The notes below the pieces were generated by a model that was given only the letters and a program-made list of their open reading frames with translations, made no database searches and was not told the DNA's origin. A program made the translations under genes and the position numbers. Shown in pieces: positions 7,950 through 15,589 of a DNA stretch of 38,204 nt (the first letter of the stretch is position 1; each line of letters opens with the position of its first letter). The DNA comes from Streptomyces chilikensis (GTDB taxonomy: Bacteria > Actinomycetota > Actinomycetes > Streptomycetales > Streptomycetaceae): NCBI RefSeq assembly GCF_001642695.1, contig NZ_LWCC02000005.1:798519-836722 (forward strand). Reading direction: 5' to 3'.

Positions 7950-8603
7950 TCAGATCCGGTATCCGGAGCCCGGCACGGTGATGATCACCGGCGGCTCGCC
8001 CAGCTTGCGGCGCAACGTCATCACCGTCACCCGCACCACGTTGGTGAAGGGGTCGGTGTTCTCGTCCCAGGCCTTCTCCAGCAGCTGTTCCGCCGACACC
8101 ACGGCTCCCTCGCTGCGCATCAGCACCTCGAGGACCGCGAACTCCTTGGGGGCCAGCTGGATCTGCCTGCCGTCCCGGGACACCTCGCGCCGGTTGGGGT
8201 CGAGCCGGATGCCGGCCCGCTCCAGCACCGGAGGCAGCGGCATGCTGGTGCGGCGGCCCAGGGCCCGCACGCGCGCGGTGAGCTCGCTGAACGCGAAGGG
8301 CTTGGGCAGGTAGTCGTCCGCCCCCAGCTCCAGTCCGGCGACCCGGTCGCTGACGTCGCCGGACGCGGTGAGCATCAGCACCCGGGTGGGAGCTCCCAGC
8401 TCGACGACCCGGCGGCACACGTCGTCGCCGTGCACCAGCGGCAGGTCACGGTCGAGGACGACCACGTCGTAGTCGTTCACACCGATGCGCTCGAGGGCGG
8501 CGGCGCCGTCGTACACGACGTCGACGGCCATCGCCTCACGGCGCAGACCGGTGGCCACCGCATCCGCGAGCAGCTGCTCGTCCTCGACGACGAGTACGCG
8601 CAC
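7950..8603 (-). CDS. cutR: OmpR-family response regulator CutR
   Basis: 217 residues. I chose GTG at 8601-8603 because VRVLVVEDE is the normal start of the receiver domain, and GGAAGGAAGG lies 6-15 bases upstream; the open frame extends upstream but is not plausible. The receiver has the acidic pair (VEDE), the phosphoacceptor Asp in VVVLDRDLP, Thr in LMLTASG and Lys in PKPFAF. The C-terminal winged-helix domain (about 125-217) ends TVPGSGYRI, typical of OmpR/PhoB regulators. Partner of CutS, transcribed first with a four-base gap. The length equals what I recall for S. coelicolor CutR. An 11-bp tandem direct repeat sits 73-94 bases upstream and may be its own binding site. Confidence 0.94.
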   Translation of the reverse strand: MRVLVVEDEQLLADAVATGLRREAMAVDVVYDGAAALERIGVNDYDVVVLDRDLPLVHGDDVCRRVVELGAPTRVLMLTASGDVSDRVAGLELGADDYLPKPFAFSELTARVRALGRRTSMPLPPVLERAGIRLDPNRREVSRDGRQIQLAPKEFAVLEVLMRSEGAVVSAEQLLEKAWDENTDPFTNVVRVTVMTLRRKLGEPPVIITVPGSGYRI

Positions 8604-8624
8604 GTCGGCCTTCCTTCCTGACTG

Positions 8625-8647
8625 CCACCGGCCTGACGTGCCGGTGG
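8625..8647. promoter_or_regulatory. Inverted repeat in the cutR leader
   Basis: CCACCGGC (8625-8632) and GCCGGTGG (8640-8647) form a perfect 8-bp inverted repeat with a 7-base loop, 22-44 bases upstream of the cutR GTG. In RNA it would form a stable hairpin just before the ribosome site; as DNA it could be an operator. I cannot decide between these. Confidence 0.4.
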
Positions 8648-8675
8648 GACCGCCTCCATCCTGCCTCCTGGTCCG

Positions 8676-8697
8676 GTAAGTCGGCCGTAAGGCGGCC
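8676..8697 (-). promoter_or_regulatory. Tandem 11-bp direct repeat upstream of cutR, candidate CutR box
   Basis: On the minus strand the sequence reads GGCCGCCTTAC then GGCCGACTTAC, two 11-bp units in exact tandem differing at one position. OmpR/PhoB-family regulators bind tandem repeats with an 11-bp period, so this is a natural candidate for CutR autoregulation. No footprint or motif scan supports it yet. Confidence 0.45.
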
Positions 8698-8713
8698 GGG
8701 GCGGGAAAGGCGA

Positions 8714-8741
8714 AGGGGCCCCGGCCGGTGCCGGGGCCCCT
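8714..8741 (-). terminator. Strong hairpin after the microprotein gene
   Basis: AGGGGCCCCGGC (8714-8725) pairs perfectly with GCCGGGGCCCCT (8730-8741) around a four-base loop: a 12-bp stem starting 50 bases after the stop of the 57-residue gene and about 110 bases before cutR. There is no U-tract, which is common for streptomycete terminators. It separates the microprotein transcript from cutRS. Confidence 0.7.
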
Positions 8742-8790
8742 CGTGCTGCCGGTGTCCGCGTGGTGCTCGGTCGCGACGCCCGGTGTGCCG

Positions 8791-8964
8791 TCAGACGCTC
8801 GCGGCGCCGACCTCCACACCGTGCTCGGCGGCCAGACGGCGCAGGTCGTCCAGCTCGCCCTGCTCCACCTCGGCGGCGAACTCGTCGCCCTCGTCGCGTG
8901 CCCGCGTGAGGTGCGACTCGGCAGCCCTTATGCGCTTCAGAAGCCCTGCGGTGAATGCGTCCAT
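8791..8964 (-). CDS. 57-residue acidic microprotein
   Basis: A small gene with ATG at 8962-8964 and a GAGGGGG ribosome site six bases upstream; it ends with TGA at 8791-8793. The product begins MDAFTAGLLKRIRAAE and continues with SHLTRARDEGDEFAAEV, then ELDDLRRLAAEHGVEV. It is rich in Glu/Asp/Arg/Ala, has no Cys or membrane segment, and should fold as one or two amphipathic helices, perhaps a helical hairpin. I recall similar short hypothetical proteins next to cutRS in other streptomycetes but cannot name a family. It is a self-contained unit, with 278 bases of upstream gap and a strong terminator after it. A longer overlapping frame starting at 9179 lacks a ribosome site and I reject it. 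Confidence 0.75.
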   Translation of the reverse strand: MDAFTAGLLKRIRAAESHLTRARDEGDEFAAEVEQGELDDLRRLAAEHGVEVGAASV

Positions 8965-9242
8965 GCGGCGCCCCCTCGTCCTGGGTCGTGGGTCGGGAAG
9001 GGACGATCACGCGGGCGGTGCGTCCGGCCGTGCCTTGCGGGGAAACGGGACGAGCGGACGACGGGGCCGTGACGTGTCGCATGGTGGTGCGGCACGTGCG
9101 GAGCGTGATCGCGGGGTTGGAAACCGTCCTCCCCACGCGTCACGGGATGGAAACCTTCGGCGGCAAAGAAATCTGGCATAGGCCAGATGTTCGACTCCGG
9201 GCCTTCGAGGGTTCACGTGTGCGCGGGCCGCCCGTCCCACCC
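8965..9242. promoter_or_regulatory. Upstream region of the microprotein gene with repeated motifs
   Basis: 278 bases without a gene. On the minus strand GGTTTCCATCCC (9144-9155) and GGTTTCCAACCC (9114-9125) form a direct repeat with a 30-bp period, about 150-190 bases upstream of the microprotein start. A 16-base imperfectly spaced palindrome, TCTGGC-4-GCCAGA, lies at 9172-9187. Three related signals within 75 bases suggest a regulated promoter; no clear -10/-35 could be chosen. Confidence 0.45.
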
Positions 9243-10070
9243 TCAGTCGTGCCACGCCCCGAGCCGCTCCAGCAGACCCTGCAGCGGCTCGAAGACCCCC
9301 GGGGTCGCCGCCACCGTGAGGTCGTCCGACGGGCGTCCGCCGGTCCGTCCGCCGGTGACGGCTCCGGCCTCCCGGGCGATCAGGTCCCCGGCCGCGCGGT
9401 CCCAGGGGTGCAGGCCGCGCTCGTAGTACCCGTCGAGCCGCCCCGCCGCCAGGTCGCAGAGGTCCACCGCGGCCGACCCGCCCCGGCGGATGTCGCGCAC
9501 CAGGGGCAGCAGCTCACGCGCCACCTCGGCCTGGTGGGCGCGCACCGCGGTGACGTAGTTGAAGCCGGTGGAGATGAGCGCCTGGTCGAGGGGCGGCGAC
9601 GGCCGCACGGCCAGCCTCCGCTCCCCCTCCCAGGCCCCCGTCGCCCAGGCTCCTCCGCCGAGGACCGCGTGGAAGGACTCCCCCCGCATCGGGATCTCCA
9701 CCACGCCCGCCACGGTCTCGCCGTCCACCTCGGCGGCGACCGAGACCGACCAGGAGGGCAGGCCGTACAGGTAGTTGACGGTGCCGTCGAGCGGGTCGAC
9801 CACCCAGCGCACCCCACTGGTGCCGGCCGAGGACGCGCCCTCCTCGCCGAGGAAGCCGTCGTCGGGCCGCCGGGCCGACACCAGGTCGACGACCAGTTTC
9901 TCGGCGGCGAGATCCATCTCGGTCACCACGTCGATGGGGCTGGACTTGGTGGCGGCCACCGCGAGGTCCGCGGGACGGCCGTCCCGCAGCAGCTCACCGG
10001 CCCGGCGGGCCGCCTCCCGGCCGATCTCCAGCAGTTCCTGGCGCAGATCCGTCTGGTGCGCATCCGTCAC
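9243..10070 (-). CDS. Inositol monophosphatase family protein
   Basis: 275 residues from GTG at 10068-10070 with GAGGA five bases upstream. The family is a set of Mg2+-dependent, lithium-sensitive phosphatases acting on inositol phosphates, histidinol phosphate or nucleotide 3'-phosphates. Metal-site motifs are intact: GEEG (about residue 76), WVVDPLDGTVNY (about 88-99) and HPWDRAAGDLIAREAG (about 221-236). Length is normal for the family. Which substrate it uses cannot be decided from sequence: SuhB-like inositol monophosphatase and histidinol-phosphatase (HisN-like) activities are both possible. It lies 84 bases upstream of nothing in its own direction except the microprotein gene, and follows hemH, from which it is separated by a candidate terminator. 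Confidence 0.9.
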   Translation of the reverse strand: MTDAHQTDLRQELLEIGREAARRAGELLRDGRPADLAVAATKSSPIDVVTEMDLAAEKLVVDLVSARRPDDGFLGEEGASSAGTSGVRWVVDPLDGTVNYLYGLPSWSVSVAAEVDGETVAGVVEIPMRGESFHAVLGGGAWATGAWEGERRLAVRPSPPLDQALISTGFNYVTAVRAHQAEVARELLPLVRDIRRGGSAAVDLCDLAAGRLDGYYERGLHPWDRAAGDLIAREAGAVTGGRTGGRPSDDLTVAATPGVFEPLQGLLERLGAWHD

Positions 10071-10124
10071 GGTGTCCTCGCGTCCTCTCGGTCCGGTGTC
10101 GGGCTGGCGGGGCGGCGGGCGACC

Positions 10125-10148
10125 GGGGCGGCGCGCACACGCCGCCCC
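10125..10148 (-). terminator. Hairpin after hemH
   Basis: GGGGCGGCG (10125-10133) pairs with CGCCGCCCC (10140-10148) around a six-base loop, beginning six bases after the hemH stop on the minus strand. It is a 9-bp perfect GC stem without a U-tract, so it is probably a terminator or a transcript-stabilising 3' hairpin. Confidence 0.55.
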
Positions 10149-10154
10149 CGCCGC

Positions 10155-11294
10155 TCAGGCGTACGGGCTGTCCGCGCCGGCCGCGGCCGGCTTGGGGTCG
10201 CGCGCCGCCGGGCAGCAGCCCACCGGGCAGACGTCGTGGCTGGCGCCGAGGGCGCCCAGCGCGCAGGGCGTCACCCGCTGCCCGCACTCCACCGCGGCCC
10301 GCTCCACGATCATGTCCCGGATCGCCGCCGCGAACCGGGGGTCGGCGCCGACGGTCGCCGAGCGGCGCACCGGCAGCCCCAGTTCCTCCGCCTTGGCCCT
10401 GGCCTCCGTGTCGAGGTCGTAGAGCACCTCCATGTGGTCGGAGACGAAGCCGATCGGCACCATCACCACGGCCGGGACGCCCGCCGCGTGCCGCTCCTCG
10501 AGGTGGTCGCAGATGTCCGGTTCCAGCCACGGGATGTGCGGGGCGCCGGAACGCGACTGGTAGACGAGCTGCCAGGGCCGGTCCACCCCGGTGCGCTCGC
10601 GCACCGCGCCGGCGATCACCCGGGCGACGTCGAGGTGCTGCTTGACGTAGGAACCGCCGTCGCCGTGCTCCTCGACCGGACCGGAGGTGTCCGCGGCGGC
10701 GGTCGGGATGGAGTGCGTGGTGAACGCCAGGTGGGCACCGTCCCGCACCTCCTCGGGGAGGTCCGCCAGTGCCTCGACCACGCCGTCGACCATCGGCTCC
10801 ACGAAGCCCGGGTGGTTGAAGTAGTGCCGCAGCTTGTCCACCCGCGGCAGCTCCAGGCCCTCCGCCTCCAGGGTGGCCAGGGCGTCCGCCAGGTTCTCGC
10901 GGTACTGCCGGCAGCCCGAGTAGGAGGCGTAGGCGCTGGTGGCCAGCACCAGGATGCGGCGGTGGCCGTCCTGGACCATCTCGCGGAGGGTGTCGGTCAG
11001 GTACGGGGCCCAGTTGCGGTTGCCCCAGTGGACCGGCAGGTCCAGGCCGTTCTCCGCGAAGTCCGCACGCAGGGCGCTCAGGAGCGCGCGGTTCTGGTCG
11101 TTGATCGGGCTCACGCCGCCGAACAGGAAGTAGTGCCGGCCCACCTCCTTGAGGCGTTCCTTGGGGATGCCGCGGCCGCGGGTGACGTTCTCCAGGAACG
11201 GGACAACGTCCTCGGGGCCTTCCGGGCCGCCGAAGGAAAGCAGCAGCAACGCGTCGTAAGGGCCACTGGAGGAGGATTCGAGCACATCTGGCAT
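10155..11294 (-). CDS. hemH: Ferrochelatase (coproporphyrin III type)
   Basis: 379 residues from ATG at 11292-11294, preceded by GGGAGGA seven bases upstream; in-frame upstream codons are not preferred. Inserts iron into the porphyrin in haem synthesis. In actinobacteria the known substrate is coproporphyrin III, with decarboxylation afterwards, so the name cpfC also applies. Family features: [22 protein letters not shown] at the N-terminus, [14 protein letters not shown], the catalytic His in THSIP, and [15 protein letters not shown]. Cysteines fit the actinobacterial [2Fe-2S] ligand pattern: one in SGCRQYR and a C-terminal cluster in DVCPVGCCP. It is divergent from the MFS gene across 227 bases. 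The 3' end is followed by a hairpin. Confidence 0.96.
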   Translation of the reverse strand: MPDVLESSSSGPYDALLLLSFGGPEGPEDVVPFLENVTRGRGIPKERLKEVGRHYFLFGGVSPINDQNRALLSALRADFAENGLDLPVHWGNRNWAPYLTDTLREMVQDGHRRILVLATSAYASYSGCRQYRENLADALATLEAEGLELPRVDKLRHYFNHPGFVEPMVDGVVEALADLPEEVRDGAHLAFTTHSIPTAAADTSGPVEEHGDGGSYVKQHLDVARVIAGAVRERTGVDRPWQLVYQSRSGAPHIPWLEPDICDHLEERHAAGVPAVVMVPIGFVSDHMEVLYDLDTEARAKAEELGLPVRRSATVGADPRFAAAIRDMIVERAAVECGQRVTPCALGALGASHDVCPVGCCPAARDPKPAAAGADSPYA

Positions 11295-11521
11295 GCCCCG
11301 ATCCTCCCACCGGCGACCGGTCACGGGGAAACCGGGCCGCCCGGCCCGCGGGAAGCCGGCCACCCGTCGAGGGCCGCCCGGCGGCCTGCGCCCCCTCTGC
11401 CCCCGCGCACCCTGTTCAAGCACCCCCGCACCCGGGGAACACCTGATCGGAGCAGCCGTAAGCTGTATCAGCCAACCACTTCGCGACCAGGGCAACGACG
11501 CCCCTTTCCCCCGGAGAGCCC

Positions 11522-12772
11522 GTGCCCACGTCCTACCGCGCCCTCTTCGCGCCGCCCGGCACTCGCAGTTTCGCCGCCGCAGGTCTCGTCGGCCGGCTGC
11601 CGCTGTCCATGATGGGCATCGGCGTGGTCACCATGATCTCCCAGGTCACCGGCCGCTACGGGCTGGCCGGCGCGCTCTCGGCGACCATCGCGCTCTCCTC
11701 GGCCGTCCTCGGTCCCCAGATCTCCCGCCTGGTCGACCGCCACGGCCAGAGCCGGGTGCTGCGTCCCGCGGTGCTGGTGGCGCTCACCGGGGCCGCCGGC
11801 CTGCTGGCGGCGACCCGCTTCCGGTGGCCGGACTGGACCCTGTTCGCCTTCGCCGCGCTGGTCGGCTGCGTGCCGAGCCTGGGGTCGATGGTCCGCGCCC
11901 GGTGGGGGGCCCTCTACCGCGGCACCCCGCTGCTGCACACGGCCTACTCCTTCGAGTCGGTCGTCGACGAGGTCTGCTTCATCGTCGGCCCGATCGTCTC
12001 GATCGGCCTGTCCACCGCCTGGTTCCCGGAGGCCGGTCCGCTGCTGGCGGCGGTGTTCATGGCGATCGGCGTGTTCTGGCTGACCTCCCAGCGCGCCACC
12101 GAGCCGCGTCCGCACCCACCCGAGGAGCACGTGCGCGGCAGCGCGCTGCGCTCCCCGGGGCTCCAGGTGCTGGTGGCCACCTTCGTGGCCACCGGGACCG
12201 TCTTCGGCGCGGTCGACGTGGTGACGGTGGCGTTCGCCGAGGAGCTGGGGCAGAAGGCTGCGGCCAGCCTGGTGCTGGCGGTGTACGCGGCGGGGTCCTG
12301 CGTGGCCGGCCTGGTCTTCGGGGTGCTGCGCGTCCAGGGCCGTCCGGAACGGCTCTGGCTGGTGGGCGTCTGCGCGATGGCCGCGAGTATGATCCCCCTC
12401 CAACTGGTCGGGAACCTGCCGTTCTTGGCCGTGGCGCTGTTCGTCGCGGGCCTCTTCATCGCTCCCACGATGATCACCACGATGTCCCTGATCGAGCAGC
12501 ACGTACCACGCGCGCAACTGACCGAGGGCATGACCTGGATCAGCACCGGGCTCGCCGTCGGCGTCGCGCTCGGCTCCTCGGTGGCCGGCCTGGTGATCGA
12601 CACGGCCGGCGCGAAGGCCGGGTACGTGGTTCCGGGGATCGCCGGAGCGGCCGCGGTGGCGGTCGGTTTCCTCGGGTACCGCCGGCTGTGCAGGCCGGCT
12701 CCGTGGCGGGGAGGCACCGTTGTCGAACAGCACGGCGAGCGCACGGGCAAGGCGGAGCGGCACCTGGCGTAA
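11522..12772 (+). CDS. MFS transporter
   Basis: 416 residues from GTG at 11522 with GGAGA five bases upstream. The protein is a 12-segment major facilitator: hydrophobic segments alternate with short loops throughout, and [12 protein letters not shown] in the loop after TM2 resembles motif A. Conserved [17 protein letters not shown] opens TM1 and [12 protein letters not shown] lies in the TM4-5 region. The family (SetA/sugar-efflux-like in actinobacteria) exports or imports small molecules; the substrate cannot be read. Its 3' end overlaps the oxidase gene by 53 bases in a different frame, so the two are translationally coupled and a common substrate is plausible. It is divergent from hemH. 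Confidence 0.88.
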   Translation: MPTSYRALFAPPGTRSFAAAGLVGRLPLSMMGIGVVTMISQVTGRYGLAGALSATIALSSAVLGPQISRLVDRHGQSRVLRPAVLVALTGAAGLLAATRFRWPDWTLFAFAALVGCVPSLGSMVRARWGALYRGTPLLHTAYSFESVVDEVCFIVGPIVSIGLSTAWFPEAGPLLAAVFMAIGVFWLTSQRATEPRPHPPEEHVRGSALRSPGLQVLVATFVATGTVFGAVDVVTVAFAEELGQKAAASLVLAVYAAGSCVAGLVFGVLRVQGRPERLWLVGVCAMAASMIPLQLVGNLPFLAVALFVAGLFIAPTMITTMSLIEQHVPRAQLTEGMTWISTGLAVGVALGSSVAGLVIDTAGAKAGYVVPGIAGAAAVAVGFLGYRRLCRPAPWRGGTVVEQHGERTGKAERHLA

Positions 12773-14051
12773 CTGGGCGGGCAACGTCACCGCCCGCCCC
12801 GCGCAGCAGATCGCGCCGGGCAGCGCCGAGGAGGTCGCCGCGGCCGTGCGCCGCGCGGCGGAGAAGGGGCTGCGGGTCAAGGCGGCCGGCACCGGCCACT
12901 CCTTCACCGCGGCCGCGGCCACCGACGGCGTGCTGATCCGGCCCGAACGGCTGGCCGGGGTCCACCGGATCGACCGGGCCGCCGGCACCGTCACGGTCGG
13001 CGCCGGAACGCCGCTGAAACAGCTCAACTCCGCCCTGGCCGGCGAGGGCCTGTCGCTGACCAACATGGGCGACATCATGGAGCAGACGGTCTCCGGCGCC
13101 GTCGGCACCGGAACCCACGGCACCGGCCGGGAGTCCGGCTCCCTCGCCGCGCAGGTCACCGCCCTCGAACTGGTCACCGCGGACGGCTCGGTGCTCACCT
13201 GTTCCCCGCAGGAGAACCCCGAGGTGTTCGCCGCCGCGCGGATCGGCCTGGGCGCGCTGGGCGTCGTCACCTCGCTCACGTTCGAGGTGGAGCCGGTCTT
13301 CCTGCTGACCGCCCGCGAGGAGCCGATGGGCTTCGACCGGGTCACCGCGTCCTTCGACGAACTCTGGGCCGAGAACGAGCACTTCGAGTTCTACTGGTTT
13401 CCCCACACCGGCAACTGCAACACCAAGCGCAACAACCGCAGCCCCGGTCCTCCCCGGCCGCTGGGCCGGGCGGGCGCCTGGTTCGAGGACGAGTTCCTCT
13501 CCAACGGCGTCTTCGAGGCGGCCAACCGGCTCGGCCGGGCGGTGCCGTCGGCCGTACCGGCGATCGCCCGGGTGTCCAGCCGGGCGCTCTCCCCTCGCAC
13601 CTACACCGACATCCCCTACAAGGTGTTCACCTCGCCGCGCCGGGTGCGGTTCGTGGAGATGGAGTACGCCCTGCCGCGGGAGACGGTGGTGGACGCGCTG
13701 CGCGAACTGCGGTCCGTGGTCGACCGGTCGGGGCTGCGGATCAGCTTCCCGGTGGAGGTGCGCACCGCGCCCGCCGACGACATACCGCTCTCCACCGCCT
13801 GCGGCCGGGACAGCGCATACATAGCCGTGCACATGTTCAGGGGGACTCCGTACCGGGCGTACTTCACCGCCGCGGAACGCATCTTCACGGCGTACGGGGG
13901 CAGACCGCACTGGGGGAAGATCCACACCCGCGACGCGGAGTACCTGGACGGGGTCTACCCCCGTTTCGGTGAGTTCCGGGAACTGCGGAACCGGCTGGAC
14001 CCCGAGCGGCGTTTCCACAACGACTACCTGAGGCGGATCCTCGGGGAGTGA
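12720..14051 (+). CDS. D-arabinono-1,4-lactone / alditol oxidase family flavoprotein
   Basis: 443 residues. The start is the rare TTG at 12720, chosen because GGGGAGG lies seven bases upstream and the reading gives a full N-terminus before the FAD domain. It overlaps the MFS gene by 53 bases. Residues about 25-200 are the FAD-binding PCMH domain: GTGHSF places His60 where alditol oxidase attaches FAD covalently, then TVGAGTPLKQLNSAL and TVSGAVGTGTHGTG. The C-terminal substrate domain has the ALO motif PHWGK near residue 397. The family oxidises sugar lactones or polyols with O2 and produces H2O2. Whether it uses xylitol-like alditols or aldonolactones is not settled by sequence. Confidence 0.88.
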   Translation: MSNSTASARARRSGTWRNWAGNVTARPAQQIAPGSAEEVAAAVRRAAEKGLRVKAAGTGHSFTAAAATDGVLIRPERLAGVHRIDRAAGTVTVGAGTPLKQLNSALAGEGLSLTNMGDIMEQTVSGAVGTGTHGTGRESGSLAAQVTALELVTADGSVLTCSPQENPEVFAAARIGLGALGVVTSLTFEVEPVFLLTAREEPMGFDRVTASFDELWAENEHFEFYWFPHTGNCNTKRNNRSPGPPRPLGRAGAWFEDEFLSNGVFEAANRLGRAVPSAVPAIARVSSRALSPRTYTDIPYKVFTSPRRVRFVEMEYALPRETVVDALRELRSVVDRSGLRISFPVEVRTAPADDIPLSTACGRDSAYIAVHMFRGTPYRAYFTAAERIFTAYGGRPHWGKIHTRDAEYLDGVYPRFGEFRELRNRLDPERRFHNDYLRRILGE

Positions 14052-14534
14052 CAGCGGGTGACGGCGGACGGACACACCGGGAGGAAGCGGTGCGGGTGAT
14101 TGGAACCCCGGGAACGGGGCAGGGATCAGGGGCGTGGACCGGGGCGTGAAGTGCGCCACGTTTCAAGGGCCGTCGGGTCGTTGGGGCGTCGGGCCGTGAC
14201 GATCTCGGGGCGACCCGCCCCGATCCGACCGGCGTGCCAATCCACGCACGTGGCCCAAATGGAGTAGTGTTCGGAGCCCTGGGTCCGGACTCCCGCCCGG
14301 GTGCCCGCGATCCGTCAGGAGCGCCGGGGAGGGAGACTGTTGCGCAGGGTGACCGATGTGGGTCACTTGACGTTGCACACAGGTAACCGTGCCATAGCGG
14401 TGCGCCTGGGCCTCGGCGTCCGACACGCCGGGCAACTCGGCAAGGTTGTGGCAGGCTGCACCCGGGCAGGCCACACTCGACTAGCGGAAGCAGCGACGCA
14501 CGTGACGTCGGCAGGCACCACCCGGGAGGTCCCC
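14052..14534. promoter_or_regulatory. Leader of sepH, no gene seen
   Basis: 483 bases between the oxidase stop and sepH. Nothing codes convincingly in either strand. A TTGACG hexamer is present at 14368-14373 but no matching -10 lies at 17-18 bases; CATAGC follows at 20. A small 5-bp hairpin (CCCCG, GGAA loop, CGGGG) at 14106-14119 could act after the oxidase gene. The length suggests a regulated sepH promoter. Confidence 0.45.
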
Positions 14535-15551
14535 ATGCCCGAACTGCGTGTCGTGGCCGTCTCCAATGACGGCACACGGCTGGTGCTCAAGGCTGCGGAC
14601 AGCACGGAGTACACGCTTCCGATCGACGAACGGCTGCGCGCCGCCGTGCGCGGTGACCGCCCCCGTCTCGGTCAGATCGAGATCGAGGTGGAGAGCCACC
14701 TCCGCCCCCGCGACATCCAGGCCCGTATAAGGGCGGGCGCGACCGCGGAGGAAGTCGCCCAGATGGCCGGCATTCCGGTGGACCGGGTGCGGCGCTTCGA
14801 GGGCCCCGTGCTGGCCGAGCGCGCCTTCATGGCGGAGCGCGCCCGCAAGACCCCGGTGCGACGCCCGGGCGAGAACACCGGTCCCCCGCTGGGCGAGGCG
14901 GTCGCGGAGCGGCTGCTGCTGCGCGGCGCCGACAAGGACACCGTGCAGTGGGACTCCTGGCGCCGCGACGACGGCACCTGGGAGGTGCTGCTGGTCTACC
15001 GCGTGGCCGGGGAGCCCCACACGGCGAGCTGGACCTACGACCCGCCGCGCCGCCTGGTGGCCGCGGTGGACGACGAGGCGCGTTCGCTGATCGGCGAGTC
15101 CGACGACCTGGGTCCGGCGGAACCGGCGCATCCGTTCGTGCCGCGCATCGCGCGGCTGCCGCGCGACCGTGACCGGCCGGAGCGGGCGGTGGTGCCCGCG
15201 CAGGCTCCGCCGTCCGATCCGGTGGAGGAGAGCGGCGATTCGCTCACCAGCCTGCTGGAGGCGGTGCCGAGCTTCCGGGGCGACCTGGTGGTCCCCGAGC
15301 TGCCCGGGGAGGGCCCCGACGGACCCGACACCGAACCGGACGTCGAGGAGCCGCCGGCCGCGTCCGCGGGGGCGGGCGCGGCGTACGCGGACGTGCTGAT
15401 GCCGCGGGCGGTCAGCAGCCACCGGGACCGGCTGATCGGCGCGACCGACCGGCAGGCGGAGGCGGACGGGGTCCGTCCGGGCCGCCGCGCGGCGGTGCCG
15501 AGCTGGGACGAGATCGTCTTCGGCACCCGCCGCAAGAAGAACTCCGAGTAG
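14535..15551 (+). CDS. sepH: Septation protein SepH
   Basis: 338 residues from ATG at 14535 with GGGAGG five bases upstream; in-frame upstream codons cover a leader that does not look coding. SepH, reported as an actinobacterial cell-division protein, binds FtsZ and promotes its filament assembly; it acts at division sites. The N-terminal region (residues about 1-175) matches DUF3071: PELRVVAVSNDGTRLVLK, LPIDERLRAAVRGD, then a helix-turn-helix in TAEEVAQMAGIPVDRVRRFE, and WDSWRRDDGTWEVLLVYR. The rest is Pro/Glu-rich and likely disordered, with a conserved C-terminus (SWDEIVFGTRRKK). It stands alone between a long leader and a bidirectional terminator. Confidence 0.93.
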   Translation: MPELRVVAVSNDGTRLVLKAADSTEYTLPIDERLRAAVRGDRPRLGQIEIEVESHLRPRDIQARIRAGATAEEVAQMAGIPVDRVRRFEGPVLAERAFMAERARKTPVRRPGENTGPPLGEAVAERLLLRGADKDTVQWDSWRRDDGTWEVLLVYRVAGEPHTASWTYDPPRRLVAAVDDEARSLIGESDDLGPAEPAHPFVPRIARLPRDRDRPERAVVPAQAPPSDPVEESGDSLTSLLEAVPSFRGDLVVPELPGEGPDGPDTEPDVEEPPAASAGAGAAYADVLMPRAVSSHRDRLIGATDRQAEADGVRPGRRAAVPSWDEIVFGTRRKKNSE

Positions 15552-15557
15552 CGGCGC

Positions 15558-15581
15558 GGGCCGCGGGGATCCCCGCGGCCC
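15558..15581. terminator. Bidirectional terminator between sepH and the sulfurtransferase
   Basis: A 24-bp perfect palindrome: GGGCCGCGGGG (15558-15568), AT, CCCCGCGGCCC (15571-15581). It starts six bases after the sepH stop and ends nine bases before the stop of the convergent sulfurtransferase gene, so it can serve both. Confidence 0.75.
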
Positions 15582-15589
15582 ACGGCCGT

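Noticed and set aside
8937-9179. 80-codon minus frame overlapping the microprotein gene
   Set aside because: No ribosome site, His/Arg/Pro-rich, and it conflicts with the better-supported 57-residue gene.
11468-13345. Long open frame on the minus strand (625 codons) opposite the MFS and oxidase genes
   Set aside because: It is the antisense shadow of real genes. High GC makes long frames common, and its translation is Arg/Pro/Ala/His-rich with no family motif.
14368-14400. TTGACG as a sepH promoter
   Set aside because: No acceptable -10 at 16-19 bases; only CATAGC at 20, so not called.
14163-14474. 103-codon minus frame in the sepH leader
   Set aside because: No ribosome site and random-looking composition; the region is better read as non-coding.
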